DNA from: Paracamarosporium sp. OC-R06-R3
Lineage: Eukaryota > Ascomycota > Dothideomycetes > Pleosporales > Didymosphaeriaceae
Direction: 5' to 3'
NCBI GenBank assembly: GCA_019828545.1
Contig: JACVRA010000436.1
Coordinates: 1-64,000 of the forward strand
Length of the DNA stretch: 64,000 nucleotides
The notes beneath the pieces were generated by a model. It did no database searches. It saw only the letters and a list, made by a program, of their open reading frames with translations, and was not told the origin of the DNA. The position numbers and the translations under genes were made by a program. Positions 10,301 through 22,800 of this stretch are shown one piece after another; the stretch's first letter is position 1; each line of letters starts with the position of its first letter.

Positions 10301-13300
10301 CAAATGCACCAAAGACAAAATTGTAGTATGGTCGGTTCTCGGTGAGCTCCATTAGGATCAGCTTACCACCCGGGCGAAGCAGAGCCCTCGCATTGTCCAA
10401 GACAACATCAATACGTGAAGTGGCGTGGATGACGTTGCAAGCAATGACCAGATCGTAACTATGAGGTTCAATGCCGTTTGTCTCGGGGCTGTCTTCGATG
10501 TTCAAGGTCTTGTATTGAACAATGTTCTCGAAATCTGCAAGTAGTTCTTGCGCCGCCGGAAAGAACCCTGGCGAGATGTCTGTGAAGTCGAAGGAAGACG
10601 CTAGAACTTTGCTAGAACTTTGCAGAGCCTGGAGGATGGGCAAGGACGCCGATCCAGTACCTGCGCCGATCTCAAGGACGCTCATATTGGGGTTTTGGCG
10701 TCCGAGCTCGCCAACGTAGGCTGAAATCTGAGTGATACAGCGAGCACAGCGCTCCTCCGAGTAGAGCTTGCTCAACAGGTTACCCTCGGTCAGCAGAGAT
10801 AGGGGATGCACCGTGCCTCGTAGGATCTCGTTGAGTTGTGGTCCTAGCCGCTTCAATGCCTGCGCGACCTCGCTTTCGTCTTCCATTGCCATCTGCAGTA
10901 AGGCAGGATCCGGCTGTTGGTCAGAGAGCGTCTGCATCCAAGCAAACCAGTGCTTCTGGTATCCTTCGGCTACATCCTCCACCGAAGTGGATGTTAAGGA
11001 GCGTCTGACGTAGTGCAATGTCAGGGCGACAAGGGCTTGATGTTGCGCAAGGATGGACTTGTCTTCGATCATCGACTTGCACAGTTTGTTGATGTGTTTT
11101 TCCGTAGTCTTGGGCATGTACGTCACCCAGTCCACGACGTGGCACAGGTCTCGGGTGCCCTTGTCGCTGATAGTAAGGTCTGGCAACTTTGTCGCACTGA
11201 CTCCATACGCCTGCAGCACCATCTTGTCTTGTTTTCCCTTCTCAGAGACGCCAATATCAAAAGTGAGGAAACTCTTTGTCCTTGTCGCGTGGCAAGTGAC
11301 CTCTTGCACCGGTTGGGCCGGGTCTTGCTCAGCCACGATGAGCTTCTCGATGAACGTGGGAACAACGGGCGATGTGATCTTATCCTCGAACATCAAGATC
11401 GACATCATGCTGTGGTAGAGAACAGAGTCGAGGACCGCCGGATGGACGATATACGACGAAGGGGAGGTGTATGACTCAGGAGCGGCAATACCATCGGCCA
11501 CGAATGACGCATTCGAAATAGACGCACCATCGGTGGTGCTAATCTCGGTCAAATTATCGAACGGAGTACCCCAACGGAGACCCAAGTCGCTTGCCATGTG
11601 GTAGAACTTCTTAGGCTTGATGCGTTGGGCGTAGGGTGGCAGCGTAACTACAGTACGTGCAACGCCGGCAGCTCCTGATTTGAGAACCACTTGCAGGAGA
11701 CCGCGGCAGTGTTCTGTCCAAACGTTGTCCGTGGACGTGGTGAAGATTCGAAACTCTTGCCACAGTTTCGACGACTTCCTCGCTGACACTGGCTGGGGTC
11801 GCAGTGACAAGCTTATCTCAAGGTCGGTCTTGCTACTGTCCATGACCAGCGCCTGTGAGATGGTAACGTTTCTCAGCACAAACTGGTCAATGCTAGCCTC
11901 TGGGTTTCGCATAAACGTGTCATGTCGTGCCGCTTGGAGGGCCATGGCAATGTATCCGGTGGCAGGGAAGATCGTCTCGCCTTGAATAACATGGCCACTG
12001 AGCCAGGGTAGGTCTTTCAAATTGAGGAAGCAACGCCATCTGGGCTCTTGGGGGTTGTTGTCATGGACGAGCGTGCCGAGGAGCTCGTGGGGTAGGAATT
12101 GACGGTTTCGGTACCCGATAGAGACACGACTCTCATGCCAAAATGTCTTGGAATGGTCGAAAGGATACGGGGGGAGATCCGTTAAAAGCGAAGGAGCCTT
12201 TTGAAAGCCGGCATTTACCTTCCAGATCGCAGCAGGAGCCTTCTGCAGGTATAGGGACCGCAGCATCTCTAGCATGCAGAGCTGGGCATCTGTGCCCCGC
12301 TTCAAAGTGCCTGCATACTGGATCTTAGTGACCTCTCCTGTGAAAGTCCTCAAAGTTTGCTTGATAGGCCCGTCCAGCTGAAAGTGCGATCCCAGTTCGA
12401 GAAGTAGGTCGACCTTCCGTGATCCATCCTTTGCCATGCATGTTTTCTTGAGAGCATCAGTGAAGCGTACCGGTGAAACTAGGTTATGCACCCAGTAGTC
12501 TTTGTTGATAGGCTGGTCTCCAAGATCCTCGCCCGTGACCGACGATGCCATGCTGATTGCAGATGCAGTCACGCCACCGGAGACGTCTTTGAGAGCTTCG
12601 AAATACTTAGTTGCTATTTGCAGCATCTGAGGCGAGTGATACGCGGCTCCTCCAGTTCGAAGAAGTCGATTCCAGACATCCTGCTCATCTAGACGCTGCT
12701 TCAAAGCAGTGACTACGTCCAGGTCTCCAGAGACTGTCACACTGGAAGGACTATTGTAGCAAGCAACTGCTATCCGGGCAGCAGCAGCCTGGCCGAGCTG
12801 TTCGATGGACTGCTTGACCAATTGTGCTGAAGCTCCGACAGCAATCATCGCACCAGGATTGCCCTTCTTTTCTAATCTCAATTCACTGGTAAGGCGACCA
12901 CGGTGATATGATACCTTCATAGCATCCTCGAAAGAGATGGCTTCGGCGCAATATGCAGCGCCAATCTCGCCGCTGGAGTGACCGATCACTGCGGTCGGAA
13001 CGATACCCAAGTCTTTGAGAGCATCCACGAGAGAGAGCTGTACTGCGGTAGAAATTGGTTGTGCAATGCATGGATCCTCCATGCGGCTTTCCTCTGGTAC
13101 TTTCATCAGCTCTTCAATCAGGTCCCACGAACTGCCACACTCCTTCAAACACTGAGCTGCCCGATTCATGCTCTCCGTGAAGGATGGCCACGTTCCCAGT
13201 AGCCCTTGGCCCATCTGTGGATACTGCGCGCCCTGACCACTGAACACAAATGCAATGCGGGGGCTGTTCACGCTGTCAGACCGGGGTATAGTTTGAGTCG

Positions 13301-15140
13301 ACAATTTTGACAGTTGCGCAACTAGGTCGTCGACCCCAGAGGCAACAATCCCCGCCCTATATGGCAGCACAGATCTGTGTTGTAGCGTGTGTGCGAGACG
13401 AGTCAACAATTTCTCCGCCTCGACCGTGCTTGACTGGCTGCTTACATAGTCTGCCACGGTGGCTGCCATGTTCTGACACGATTTTTCACTGGCAGCACTG
13501 ATAACGAACAGTTGGCTTTTGGATTTAGGCGCGTCGTGATTGATGCCATTGGGCTTATGGTGACCATTAGTCTGGACCCCATTGCTCAAACTTGGCTCTC
13601 CTACCGCGGAAGCGGCGGAGTCCACAATGACGTGGGCATTTGTACCTCCGTAACCAAAACTGTTTACGGAACTAATGCGAGTCAGTTTTCCATGGTATAG
13701 ATAGAAGACTAGATTGACTTACATCCTCTGGACCGATCCAACCTCTACCTCCAGTGGTATTCTGAGGTTCAGCTGGTTTAGGTCGATTTCGGGGTTTGCC
13801 TTCTCAAAGTTTGCTTGAGGGGGTATTGCGTTGTGTTCGAGCATCAATACGGCCTTGACGAGACCCGTCAGACCTGCCGCGCTTTCTAAGTGTCCAATGT
13901 TGGCTTTTAATGAGCCGATAGGGAGTGGAGAATCAGATCCTCGTGAACCGCCAAGGATTTCGGCAATCGCCTTGGCTTCAATGGGGTCACCGACTTTTGT
14001 TCCGGTACCATGTGCCTCTACATAGTCTGCATACGGTGGTAGACCGATCTGAGAGTATGCCTTAGCGATGGCAGCGGACTGTGCAGAGGCAGAAGGAACA
14101 CTGATTCCGTTGGTCTTTCCATCTTGGTTGACGACGGAGTTTCGAATGACGGCACGGATAGGGTAGCCCTCCTTCTGGGCTTGTGAGAGAGGCATAAGGA
14201 CGACGCCTGAGCACCCTTCACCTCTCCCATACCCGCTGGCCTCCAGAGCGCGGTGGTCAAACGAGTAAGATTTTCCATGATTGGAGAACATCTTGAGTCG
14301 ACTTTGGTAGGCATACCGCTGGGGATCTAAGAGAAGGTTGACACCAGCAACGAAGCACTTCTCAGTCTCTCCCGTGCGAAGACTTTGCACAGCTTGATGG
14401 AGAGCCACTAAACTAGCCGAGCAACCCGTGTCGAGGGTAAAACTCGGTCCTTTGAGATTGAAACAATAGGAAACACGATTTGAGGCGATGGCTGCACCAA
14501 CTCCCGTAACCTGGTACGTAGGCGAAAAGTCGGTGTCTCTGACCAACAATTCCTGGTAGTCAGACGCCCAAAGGCCGACGTAGACACCTGTGTTAGACCC
14601 CGAAAGCTGCTCGATGGTGATGCCGGCATTTTCAAATGCCTCATAAGCAATCTCGAGCACAAGTCTCTGTTGGGGGTCCATAGCCTTATAGCAGTTAATC
14701 ATGGTTGGCACGCTTTTGGGTTGTAGAGAGAACTAACCGTTGCCTCTATGGGGTTTATTCCGAAGAAAGAGGCATCAAAAGCCTTTACATCACTTTCTAG
14801 AAAGTGACCACCATCGGTGTTTGTCTGCCTCATAGTCAGTTGTCATATATAGAAGGACCACATGATCTCGACAGTTACATACCGTTCCAGGCTTGATATC
14901 ACCTGCACTGGAAAACTGGGAGTTATGGAAGCCTTGTTGATTGAATCGATCTTTGGGAGTCTGTCTCCATGCCGATCGACCCTGTGTGAGCAATTCCCAT
15001 AGTTTCTGTGTATTCGATGCGCTCCCTGGCAGCCGACAGCTCATGCCGACTACGGCAATAGGTTCTAGTGGGGCTGTGGAAGAGTGTCCATTGACCTTTG
15101 CGCTGCCATTTACGGCGCGCCTAGTACCTATAGAGCCCAT
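7331..15140 (-). CDS. Highly reducing type I polyketide synthase (KS-AT-DH-cMT-ER-KR-ACP)
   Basis: Spliced product of 2,532 residues. Exons 15140-14883, 14824-14738, 14684-13723, 13671-10274 and 10224-7331 have GT-AG introns of 49-58 bp, and the frame closes exactly. KS: active-site loop DTGCSAS, EAHGTGT and NIGHLES. AT: FSGQGAQYPQMG and GHSSG (about residues 580-670). DH: HVIQGETIFP (about 995). C-methyltransferase: LEIGAGTGS (about 1430). ER: HSAAGAVGQ (about 1957). KR: GGLGGLG (about 2166) with the SNYAAAC catalytic Tyr. ACP: YGVDSLVG (about 2477). All active-site residues looked for are present, so it should make a reduced, methylated chain from malonyl-CoA. There is no thioesterase or other release domain, so the chain must be handed to a partner, most simply the divergent NRPS. 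The ATG at 15140 lies about 30 residues before the KS, typical of the family. Confidence 0.95.
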
Positions 15141-16800
15141 GACGATAGAAGATGATAATGATTGTGAGAGAATGGAGCTCTTCAGCGTGATAAACCAGAG
15201 CAAATCTTTAAAGAAACTGTGGTTTTGATGGCACTGAATTAGGGCTGTTTTACATGTATCTTGAAACTTAACGACAGGCGTGCTGACTGTGTAATTTACT
15301 CTCTCATCTATGACGTTTTCGAAGAACACTGCGAACGGCATATGTGTAATCCTATTCAATCCTTGTCTCTATTCCTTCGTCTCTTCCAGCTGAGTGTCCA
15401 GGCAGCAATGGCCGTTCGAGGTGCATCAAGAAGGTGGGCCAAAGCATAAGCTGCCGCTGACAACTTCTTGCGAGCGCCCTGTAACCTTGCTCTAGGGTTA
15501 TTTTCAGGATTTTGACAACGCTGGTCCTTGACGCCACGCACTCCTGAGATGCGACAGTGGAGCAAACCGTCAATGTGGTGTGATGGTGTAAAACACCAAG
15601 GAACATGGCGGTTGAGGCGCACGCGGACGGCGGCCCGTTCGCCGTTCCGGGCAGGATCGGCACGCACCAGTATGAGCTTGGCATCTCAGCGTAGGGCTGA
15701 CGTTCTAGTCCCGGAAGCTGGTTCCTGTCCGATAGGCGACGAACGATAGGCGACCAACAACCAACAGCAGGGCGTATCCTCCTCGTAATCGTCTCCACTA
15801 TTGTCTCCTCTCACGCACCATTATAAGCACTACAGCAGTCTACCGACACCATATTCCGAGATTATGATCATAATGGATCTTACTACTGTAGTGAGAATAA
15901 AGTGGGTCCGGGCGTACGCAGTGGACCGTGCAGCATGACAACTACGCTGCCGTAGTACCTGCATGGGGCCGACCCACCAACAAAGCCTCCCGCAGCTCGA
16001 ATCCTTCCCCACAACATCGCGCAAAAGGCAGGGATTATTGCATCGAGCGAGGCCCGTGCATGTCTCGCGTGGGCCCACGCCTTTGGATCGGTGGTCAGGC
16101 CCGGCTCCTCCACAGTGCAGACAGCCTACTCATGCGTAACTTAGCCTGGAGAGGGCTAGCCTTCAAGCGATGTGGTTCAGACTGAATACACGGCGTTCGG
16201 ACTCTCTAATAATCGGTCCGAATACTGCTTTTACCATGTACAACAATGGAGCGCCATACCTAGTATATACAAGTCTAATGCAACTGACCAGGACGTGAAG
16301 GAGGGTTGTAGGCTTATTCGCCCCGTAAGCCATATATGGATATTGAAGCCTAGCTGGCCACTAGAACGCTCTGCTCAGGACACGACCGATGATGAAACTC
16401 CTGACTCGGTGTGGCCTAGGCGCCTACGAGTTTTCGTACGACACTTGAGCACGTTGCGATGCTCGGCGCAATTACCCCTGTTCCTCCGTCTAAAAGTCGG
16501 TCTGAAGCATAAGCTCCTGCCGATGATGTAATACCATGGCTAGGCACGTTCCTCACGGCGCCAGAGACACCGGTCTGGATCCCGCATTGTTAGGAACGTG
16601 GTCGTGTAAGATAATTCCCTGAATCGTCAGAACAGCGGGTTGCGTTGTGTCCAACCATCTTAGAACTTCAGAAGCTCTTGACCATAGTCCATCTCAGACT
16701 TTTCAAGAACCTTCACCGTCGTTACATCTATTACATATTCCAATCCCATCGTAGGTACCCTGACAAGCGTATAGCAACCTCGCGCTGACAGCCAAAAAAG
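15141..16800. promoter_or_regulatory. Shared divergent promoter region of HR-PKS and NRPS
   Basis: 1.66 kb between the PKS start (minus) and the NRPS start (plus), which suggests co-regulation. It contains a 14-bp perfect palindrome at 16067-16080. Open frames here are short, overlapping and without domain features; no gene is supported. Confidence 0.55.
16067..16080. promoter_or_regulatory. 14-bp perfect palindrome GCGTGGGCCCACGC
   Basis: Perfectly self-complementary, about 720 bp upstream of the NRPS start and 930 bp upstream of the PKS start. It could bind a dimeric regulator. No second copy was noticed in the window. Confidence 0.4.
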
Positions 16801-19800
16801 ATGAGCAACCAAAAGGACATTCAATCCCTGCTCTGCAAGGCAGCATCTCAGATCCTGAAAAAGGACGCATCGCAAATTGACGTGGGAAAGTCGTTCCTTC
16901 AGCAAGGAGGTGACACTCTGTCGGCAATATTTTTCGCCGCTCAATGTAGAGACGCCGACCTACTCGTCGATGTTGCCGATGTTGCGAACTACACCCAGAC
17001 ATTGAGTGATCTCGCGCAGAAATTGATCCAGACCAACCCGCATCTACAGTCGAGCAAAGCAACAGACGCAGAACCGATCCTCTTTACAGAGCTCCAGAAC
17101 CTCTATAACACCGCCGGGCTATGCCACGCTTTATTGTGGGAGTCGAAAATCTCTATGTCACACCATGATGCCGTTGAACTCTTCCAACGGCTGGTCAAAA
17201 GGCACTCTGTGTTGGCCAATCACCAAGGTTCCCTATTACCCCATGAATCTTTCGAAGAATGCGCCTCTAGCCTCACAAAGCTACAATCAGAGGTTTCGAT
17301 ATCAAGAACGCATGCACTCAACGTTTTGTTCTTTGGCGAGACGTCCCAGATCAAGACAATTGGGTTGGTCGCGCCCATCGCCGCCCTCGATGCCCACTCT
17401 TGGCAAATCCTCCTCCAAGATATCGAGACGTATTCATCCCACGATCACCAGATTGGTACACAATCGCGCACGTTCGACGAGTGGGTTGGAAAAGCGGAGC
17501 GAAAAACGGGGAGCGCCGAGGGCTCCGAGAACTCGCCGGAAACCCTTCATGATCCGGGTTTAATATCGTCATCTACATTCGCTTTGAATTTGGAGTTGAC
17601 AGAATCGCTCTATGACGAGCAATGTCACCGAGCATTACGGACAGAGGTGCACGACTTGATATTCGCATCTGCGGCTTCCTCATATCGAGACCAATTCCCT
17701 GGCCTGACTAAATTTCTGGAGATTCGAGATGGCCGGCCACGGGGTGACAATGATGCTTGGGATACAGTATTGGGCTGCTTTGAAGAGCTTGTGGAGGTGG
17801 CCTATTCTTCCGGCGAGAATGTCTTGGATGCGTCACGCAACGCCAAAGATGCGAGGCGGCGTTCGGTCTTGACTTCGGTTCATAATAATTGGAGTTACCA
17901 CAATCTCATTCTTGACACGACCCAACTAAGACGTCAGAGGACCTCGGGCGACTTAGGCCAACCACTTGAAGCATTGCAAAGGCAGGATGTTGGGAAGCTC
18001 GTCGTCCAATCACTTGGCGGGGTCTACGTGTTGCCGTACTGGACTGATAGAACCTTGAGTATTCTGGTCATGTGCGGCTCCGATTTTAGGGGAGACGCGG
18101 AACTCAAGGGCTTTTTAATGAATTTGGTCAACCATCTCCTCGAGACCGTGGACGAGTTGACCGGCAGTAATCCACTGCCCACCTTCAGTGACTTTCCTCA
18201 CCTACCGTCGGTGGATTACCCATCTCTAGATCGCTTGTTCGAACAGAAGCTACAGCGCATATCGAGGAACCCCTTGGCAGACATTGAAGATGTATACCCA
18301 TGCTCTCCCATACAGGAGAACATGCTCCTCGGCAGTTCCCTTGACAAGGCAGCCTACATGTGTACTTTCACCGTCAAGATCTCCACATCAGGCCGCTTCG
18401 CATCGTGTGATGCTGGAAGTTGGGTCGCTGCTTGGAACAAAGTCGTCGATAAGCACTCAGCCCTCAGGACTGTTTGTATTGAGAGTGAAGGGCGTCAGGG
18501 CCACTTTGACCAAGTCGTGCTTAAGAAAGTTACCCCTCGCGTCGACATTGCTACAGGCGTTACTCCGCCTTCAAAGGTCGATTTTGGGCCGCTGGATGTG
18601 CCTCATCACCTCTTCATTGGCCAGGCAAGCCCGGGACAATTTCTTCTCGTACTGACAATCTCCCATGTCATAACGGATGGGCACTCGGCCGAGGTCATTC
18701 TGAGCGACATGTGTGGATATGTTGCGGGGCACAGCGGTAGCGCCGAAAAGGTACTCTCCTACTCAGATTATGTTCTTGATCAGCACCGACCTTCGGAAAC
18801 CCCGGTGTCAGATTACTGGCCAAAGTACCTCTTGAAGACGCAGGAAACTAACATTCTCGTCACAAGAGAGAAAGAAGAAAGTCTGCGTGGCTTCGATACA
18901 GTCAAATCCACCATGCCCATCAATGTGACTTCAATTGATCGACTGTGCCAACGATATGACATCGACTTGGCTAGCGTCTGTCAATTTGCTTGGGGTGTGG
19001 TACTGGGGAGCTACGTAGGCGTCGAAGATGTTTGCTTTTCGTATATCTCATCGGTAAGGCACGTGCCTCTAAAAGGTATCATGACTGCGGTCGGGCCGCT
19101 TATCACCACACTTCTTTGCTCCATGAATCTAGCGGGAGACACAAACGTCCTGGATGCAATCAAGGCTGTCAAATCTGATTACCAGGACAGTCTATCGCAC
19201 GAAGCAGAGCTTTCAGACGCCATATCCACTCGTCGCTGGAGCAATACTGTCATGTCCTTCCGCCGGAGGCTGGTGCAAGACGACGAAAGCCTCCCGGGTT
19301 TGAGCTGCAAGATCGTTCAAGGCCTAAGCCCAACAAATGTAAGTGGAGATTTTCACAGCGTTCGATCCTCCATGACTAACTTGACGCGCAGTATGATGTC
19401 TCTCTCATTGTATCAGCGGGCCAAGCTGGTATTGAGGTCAATCTGGACTACTGGACTTCCCGCATGGATCCTAGTTATGCGCAAAGCCTCGTGCAGAATT
19501 TTCAGCAGGTGTTGAACTCTATCTTTCGAGATATTGGCACCACTGTAGCAGGACTGGAACTCATCAGCAACGAGCAAAAACAGCAGATCCTGGAAAGGAA
19601 CGCTCGTGTCCCTGAAGGTCTGAACCGATGTATCCATGAACCAATCAACGATCGCATTCACAATCAGCCTACAGCTATAGCTGTCGACGCATGGGACGGG
19701 AGCATGACTTATGGAGAGTTGGACCAGAACGTTTCCCGCCTAGCTGAGCGATTGATAGACGTGGGAGTTGGGCCTGAGGTTCTAGTTGGTCTGTGTATGG

Positions 19801-22800
19801 ACAAATCTAAATTTGTTCCAGTGGCTATGCTCGCGATCTTACGTGCGGGAGGCGCCGTGTTACCTATTGGAATAGCGGAACCTCTTGCGCGTGTGAGAGT
19901 GATCCTCGCCGATTCTTCTCCTATCGCCATTATCTGCGATGACAATCAGATCGAGCGATTATCTGGAGCGGGCACACCGCTTCTTAATCCATCCGTTGAA
20001 GACGAATCGTCACAAGCGTTAAGCATAGTCACACAGAGAGCACAACCCACGCCAAAGAACACCGCCTGGGTCTTCTACACCTCAGGCTCTACCGGTACCC
20101 CTAAGGGAGTACTAGTCGAACATGGTGCACTAGCTACCAGCATGCGTGCCCATGGAGCCGCATTGGGAGTTTCACTTGAGACTAGGGTCCTTCAATTTGC
20201 GGCCCATACGTTTGATGTTTCCTTGTATGAGCTATGCACCACACTTGTCTATGGAGGCTGCATTTGCATACCCAGCGAACAAGACCGTGTCAATGATCTG
20301 GCAGGAATATCACGCCGGTTGCAAGTTAACGTATTATCCCTCACTCCAAGCGTGGCATCCACGATTGCACCCGAGCAAGTCCCATTGGTCCAAAAGCTTG
20401 TATTGTTTGGCGAAGAAGTCAAGGCCAACGTAGTAGAGACATGGCTCGGGAAAGCAACAATCATCAACGCCTACGGCCCTACCGAAGCTAGTATATTTGC
20501 TAGTGTTAGCAAGCCATTCCAGAGAGTGGAAGACAGGTCAAATATTGGATTCGGAATGGATGTAAACCTCTGGGTCACTGACTCGCAGAATCCAGGGCGA
20601 TTGTGTCCTCCGGGAGCTCCGGGCGAGTTGTTGATCGAGGGCCCACTATTAGCTAGAGGATACGTGAATGATGAAGGCAAAACATCTGCTAGCTTTATCC
20701 ATGACCCGGAGTTTTCGTCGCAACTACGCCTCGAACAAGGAAGACGCTTCTATCGAACAGGAGATATCGTGCGGCAGAACAGCGATTCCTCCGTGACGTA
20801 TATCGGTCGAAGAGATACGCAAATCAAGATCCGAGGTCAGCGACTTGACGTTGCAGAGGTCGAGCACTGGATAGTCAAGCTACTCAACGGCGTGCTCAGT
20901 TCTGTTGTGGGAATATTGCCCGCTGTCGAAGAAGACGCACCATCGTCTCTATTTGCTGCCATCGAACTTTTACCCAACAGCGGAATTGTTCCCCAGTGCA
21001 ATGACAACGTTGTCCCCGCTTCTGATGAGCTTCGAGAATCACTCAATAAGCTACGCCATGCGCTACAGGGAAGACTTCCCTCTTATATGGTCCCCACCTT
21101 CTATGTTCCTTTCAGACGAATGCCCCTGACCGCATCTGGTAAGACTGACCGCAAGCTGGTACGCCAACTCATCAGTGAGTTAAGTACGGTCGACCTCCAG
21201 AGTTATGTATCGGAAGAGTCCAGCGATGATGAAGAAGTGCTCACGGGGACTGCCCAGACGCTGCAGGCTCTCTGGGCGGCAGTGCTAGGGGTGAAAGATA
21301 CTTCGATCAGATCGAGTGATCATTTCTTGTATAAAGGAGGTGATTCTATTTCAGCCATTAGGCTGGTCGAAGCGGCTAGGCAGAAGCACTTGCAAATGAC
21401 GGTTGCGGACGTGTTAAGCTTTCCCAGACTGGAAGACCTTGCACGGGTACTTGATGAACGTGCAGCGACCACAAAGAAAACTTTGGCCCAAGGACACGGG
21501 TCACGCGACCCTCTTCCTTTCTCTCTATGGCAGTCATCATCCGATGATAAAGAAGCGGAACTCGCAGACATTGCCAGCCAGTGTGACATGAGCACGACTG
21601 ACATTGAGGATGTATACCCATGTACACCACTTCAGCAAAGTATGCTGGCCGCCACGCAGCAACGCCCCACGGCGTACCAGGTGCGCCAAGTGTACGCTCT
21701 ATCCGAATCCATGGATCTAAAACGCTTCCGCAACGCATGGGAGGTCATGGCGGATACGGCGCCAGTAATGCGGACCCGTATATTGCTAGGACAACGCTCA
21801 GGGTCTCTGCAAGTGCTGGCGAAGAGCGCTCCGTTGTGGCAGCACCGCAACAGCCTAGAAGAGTACGTTGCAGAAGACGAAGCACGCGTTATGGCCGTTG
21901 GCCAGCCACTAATGCGTTTTGCCCTCGTACAAGGGCCAACCAGCGGAGCCCGTTATTTTGTCTGGACAGCTCACCATTCAGTATACGACGGCTGGAGCGC
22001 CGAATTGATCTACCGCCGCCTGGCGGCCCTTTATTCGCGCAACGAGGTACCTCCTGTAGTCCCCTTTACTAGGTTCATTGAACATTTACAAGGCGGTTAC
22101 CTTGTTGGCGAAGAGTCTTCATCATTCTGGCGGCGTCAGCTCGAAGGAGACATTCCATCGGCTTTCCCCTCCATGCCATCTTCTTACTACAAACCCAAGC
22201 CGGTCGCCGTCCTTCATGCTGGAATCGATACGTCAGTAGCCGCTTCTTCGAACCACGGGTTCTCCATGGCCAACATCCTCAGGGCCTCTTGGGCTATGAC
22301 TCTGAGTCAATACTTGGGTACCCGCGATGTTGTCTTTGGTGCGACTCTATCCGGTAGAAACGCCCCGGTTGCAGAGATTACGGAGCTCATCGCTCCTACT
22401 ATAACCACCGTCCCGATCCGAGTCCACGTTGACCAAAATAACAACGTTTCCAGGTATCTAGAGATAATCCAGTCACAAGCTGTAGAGATGATACCTTTTG
22501 AACACACTGGACTGCAAGATATTAGGGGTCTTGTGCCGGACCTCTTCTCAGCCACCGACATTAAGCACGACCTCATTATTGAGCCCGGAAGAGGAGAGAA
22601 AGCCATGCAGTTTCCTAGCATGCACCTACAAGAGACCAAGTTCGACGCGTTTGACACCTTTGCCCTCACTGTCCAATGCCAGCTTCCCCGCGACCAGGGA
22701 GGCTTGGTCAACGTCGAGGCACGTTTTGATAGTCATGTCGTGAGCGAATCACAAGTAGCTGTGCTGCTGCGACAGTTTGGGCATTGGGTGTCTCAATTTC

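Noticed and set aside
19338..19392. Apparent frameshift splitting the NRPS into two frames
   Set aside because: A 53-bp intron with GTAAGT donor and CAG acceptor joins SPTN to YDVSLIV in frame, so the gene is intact.
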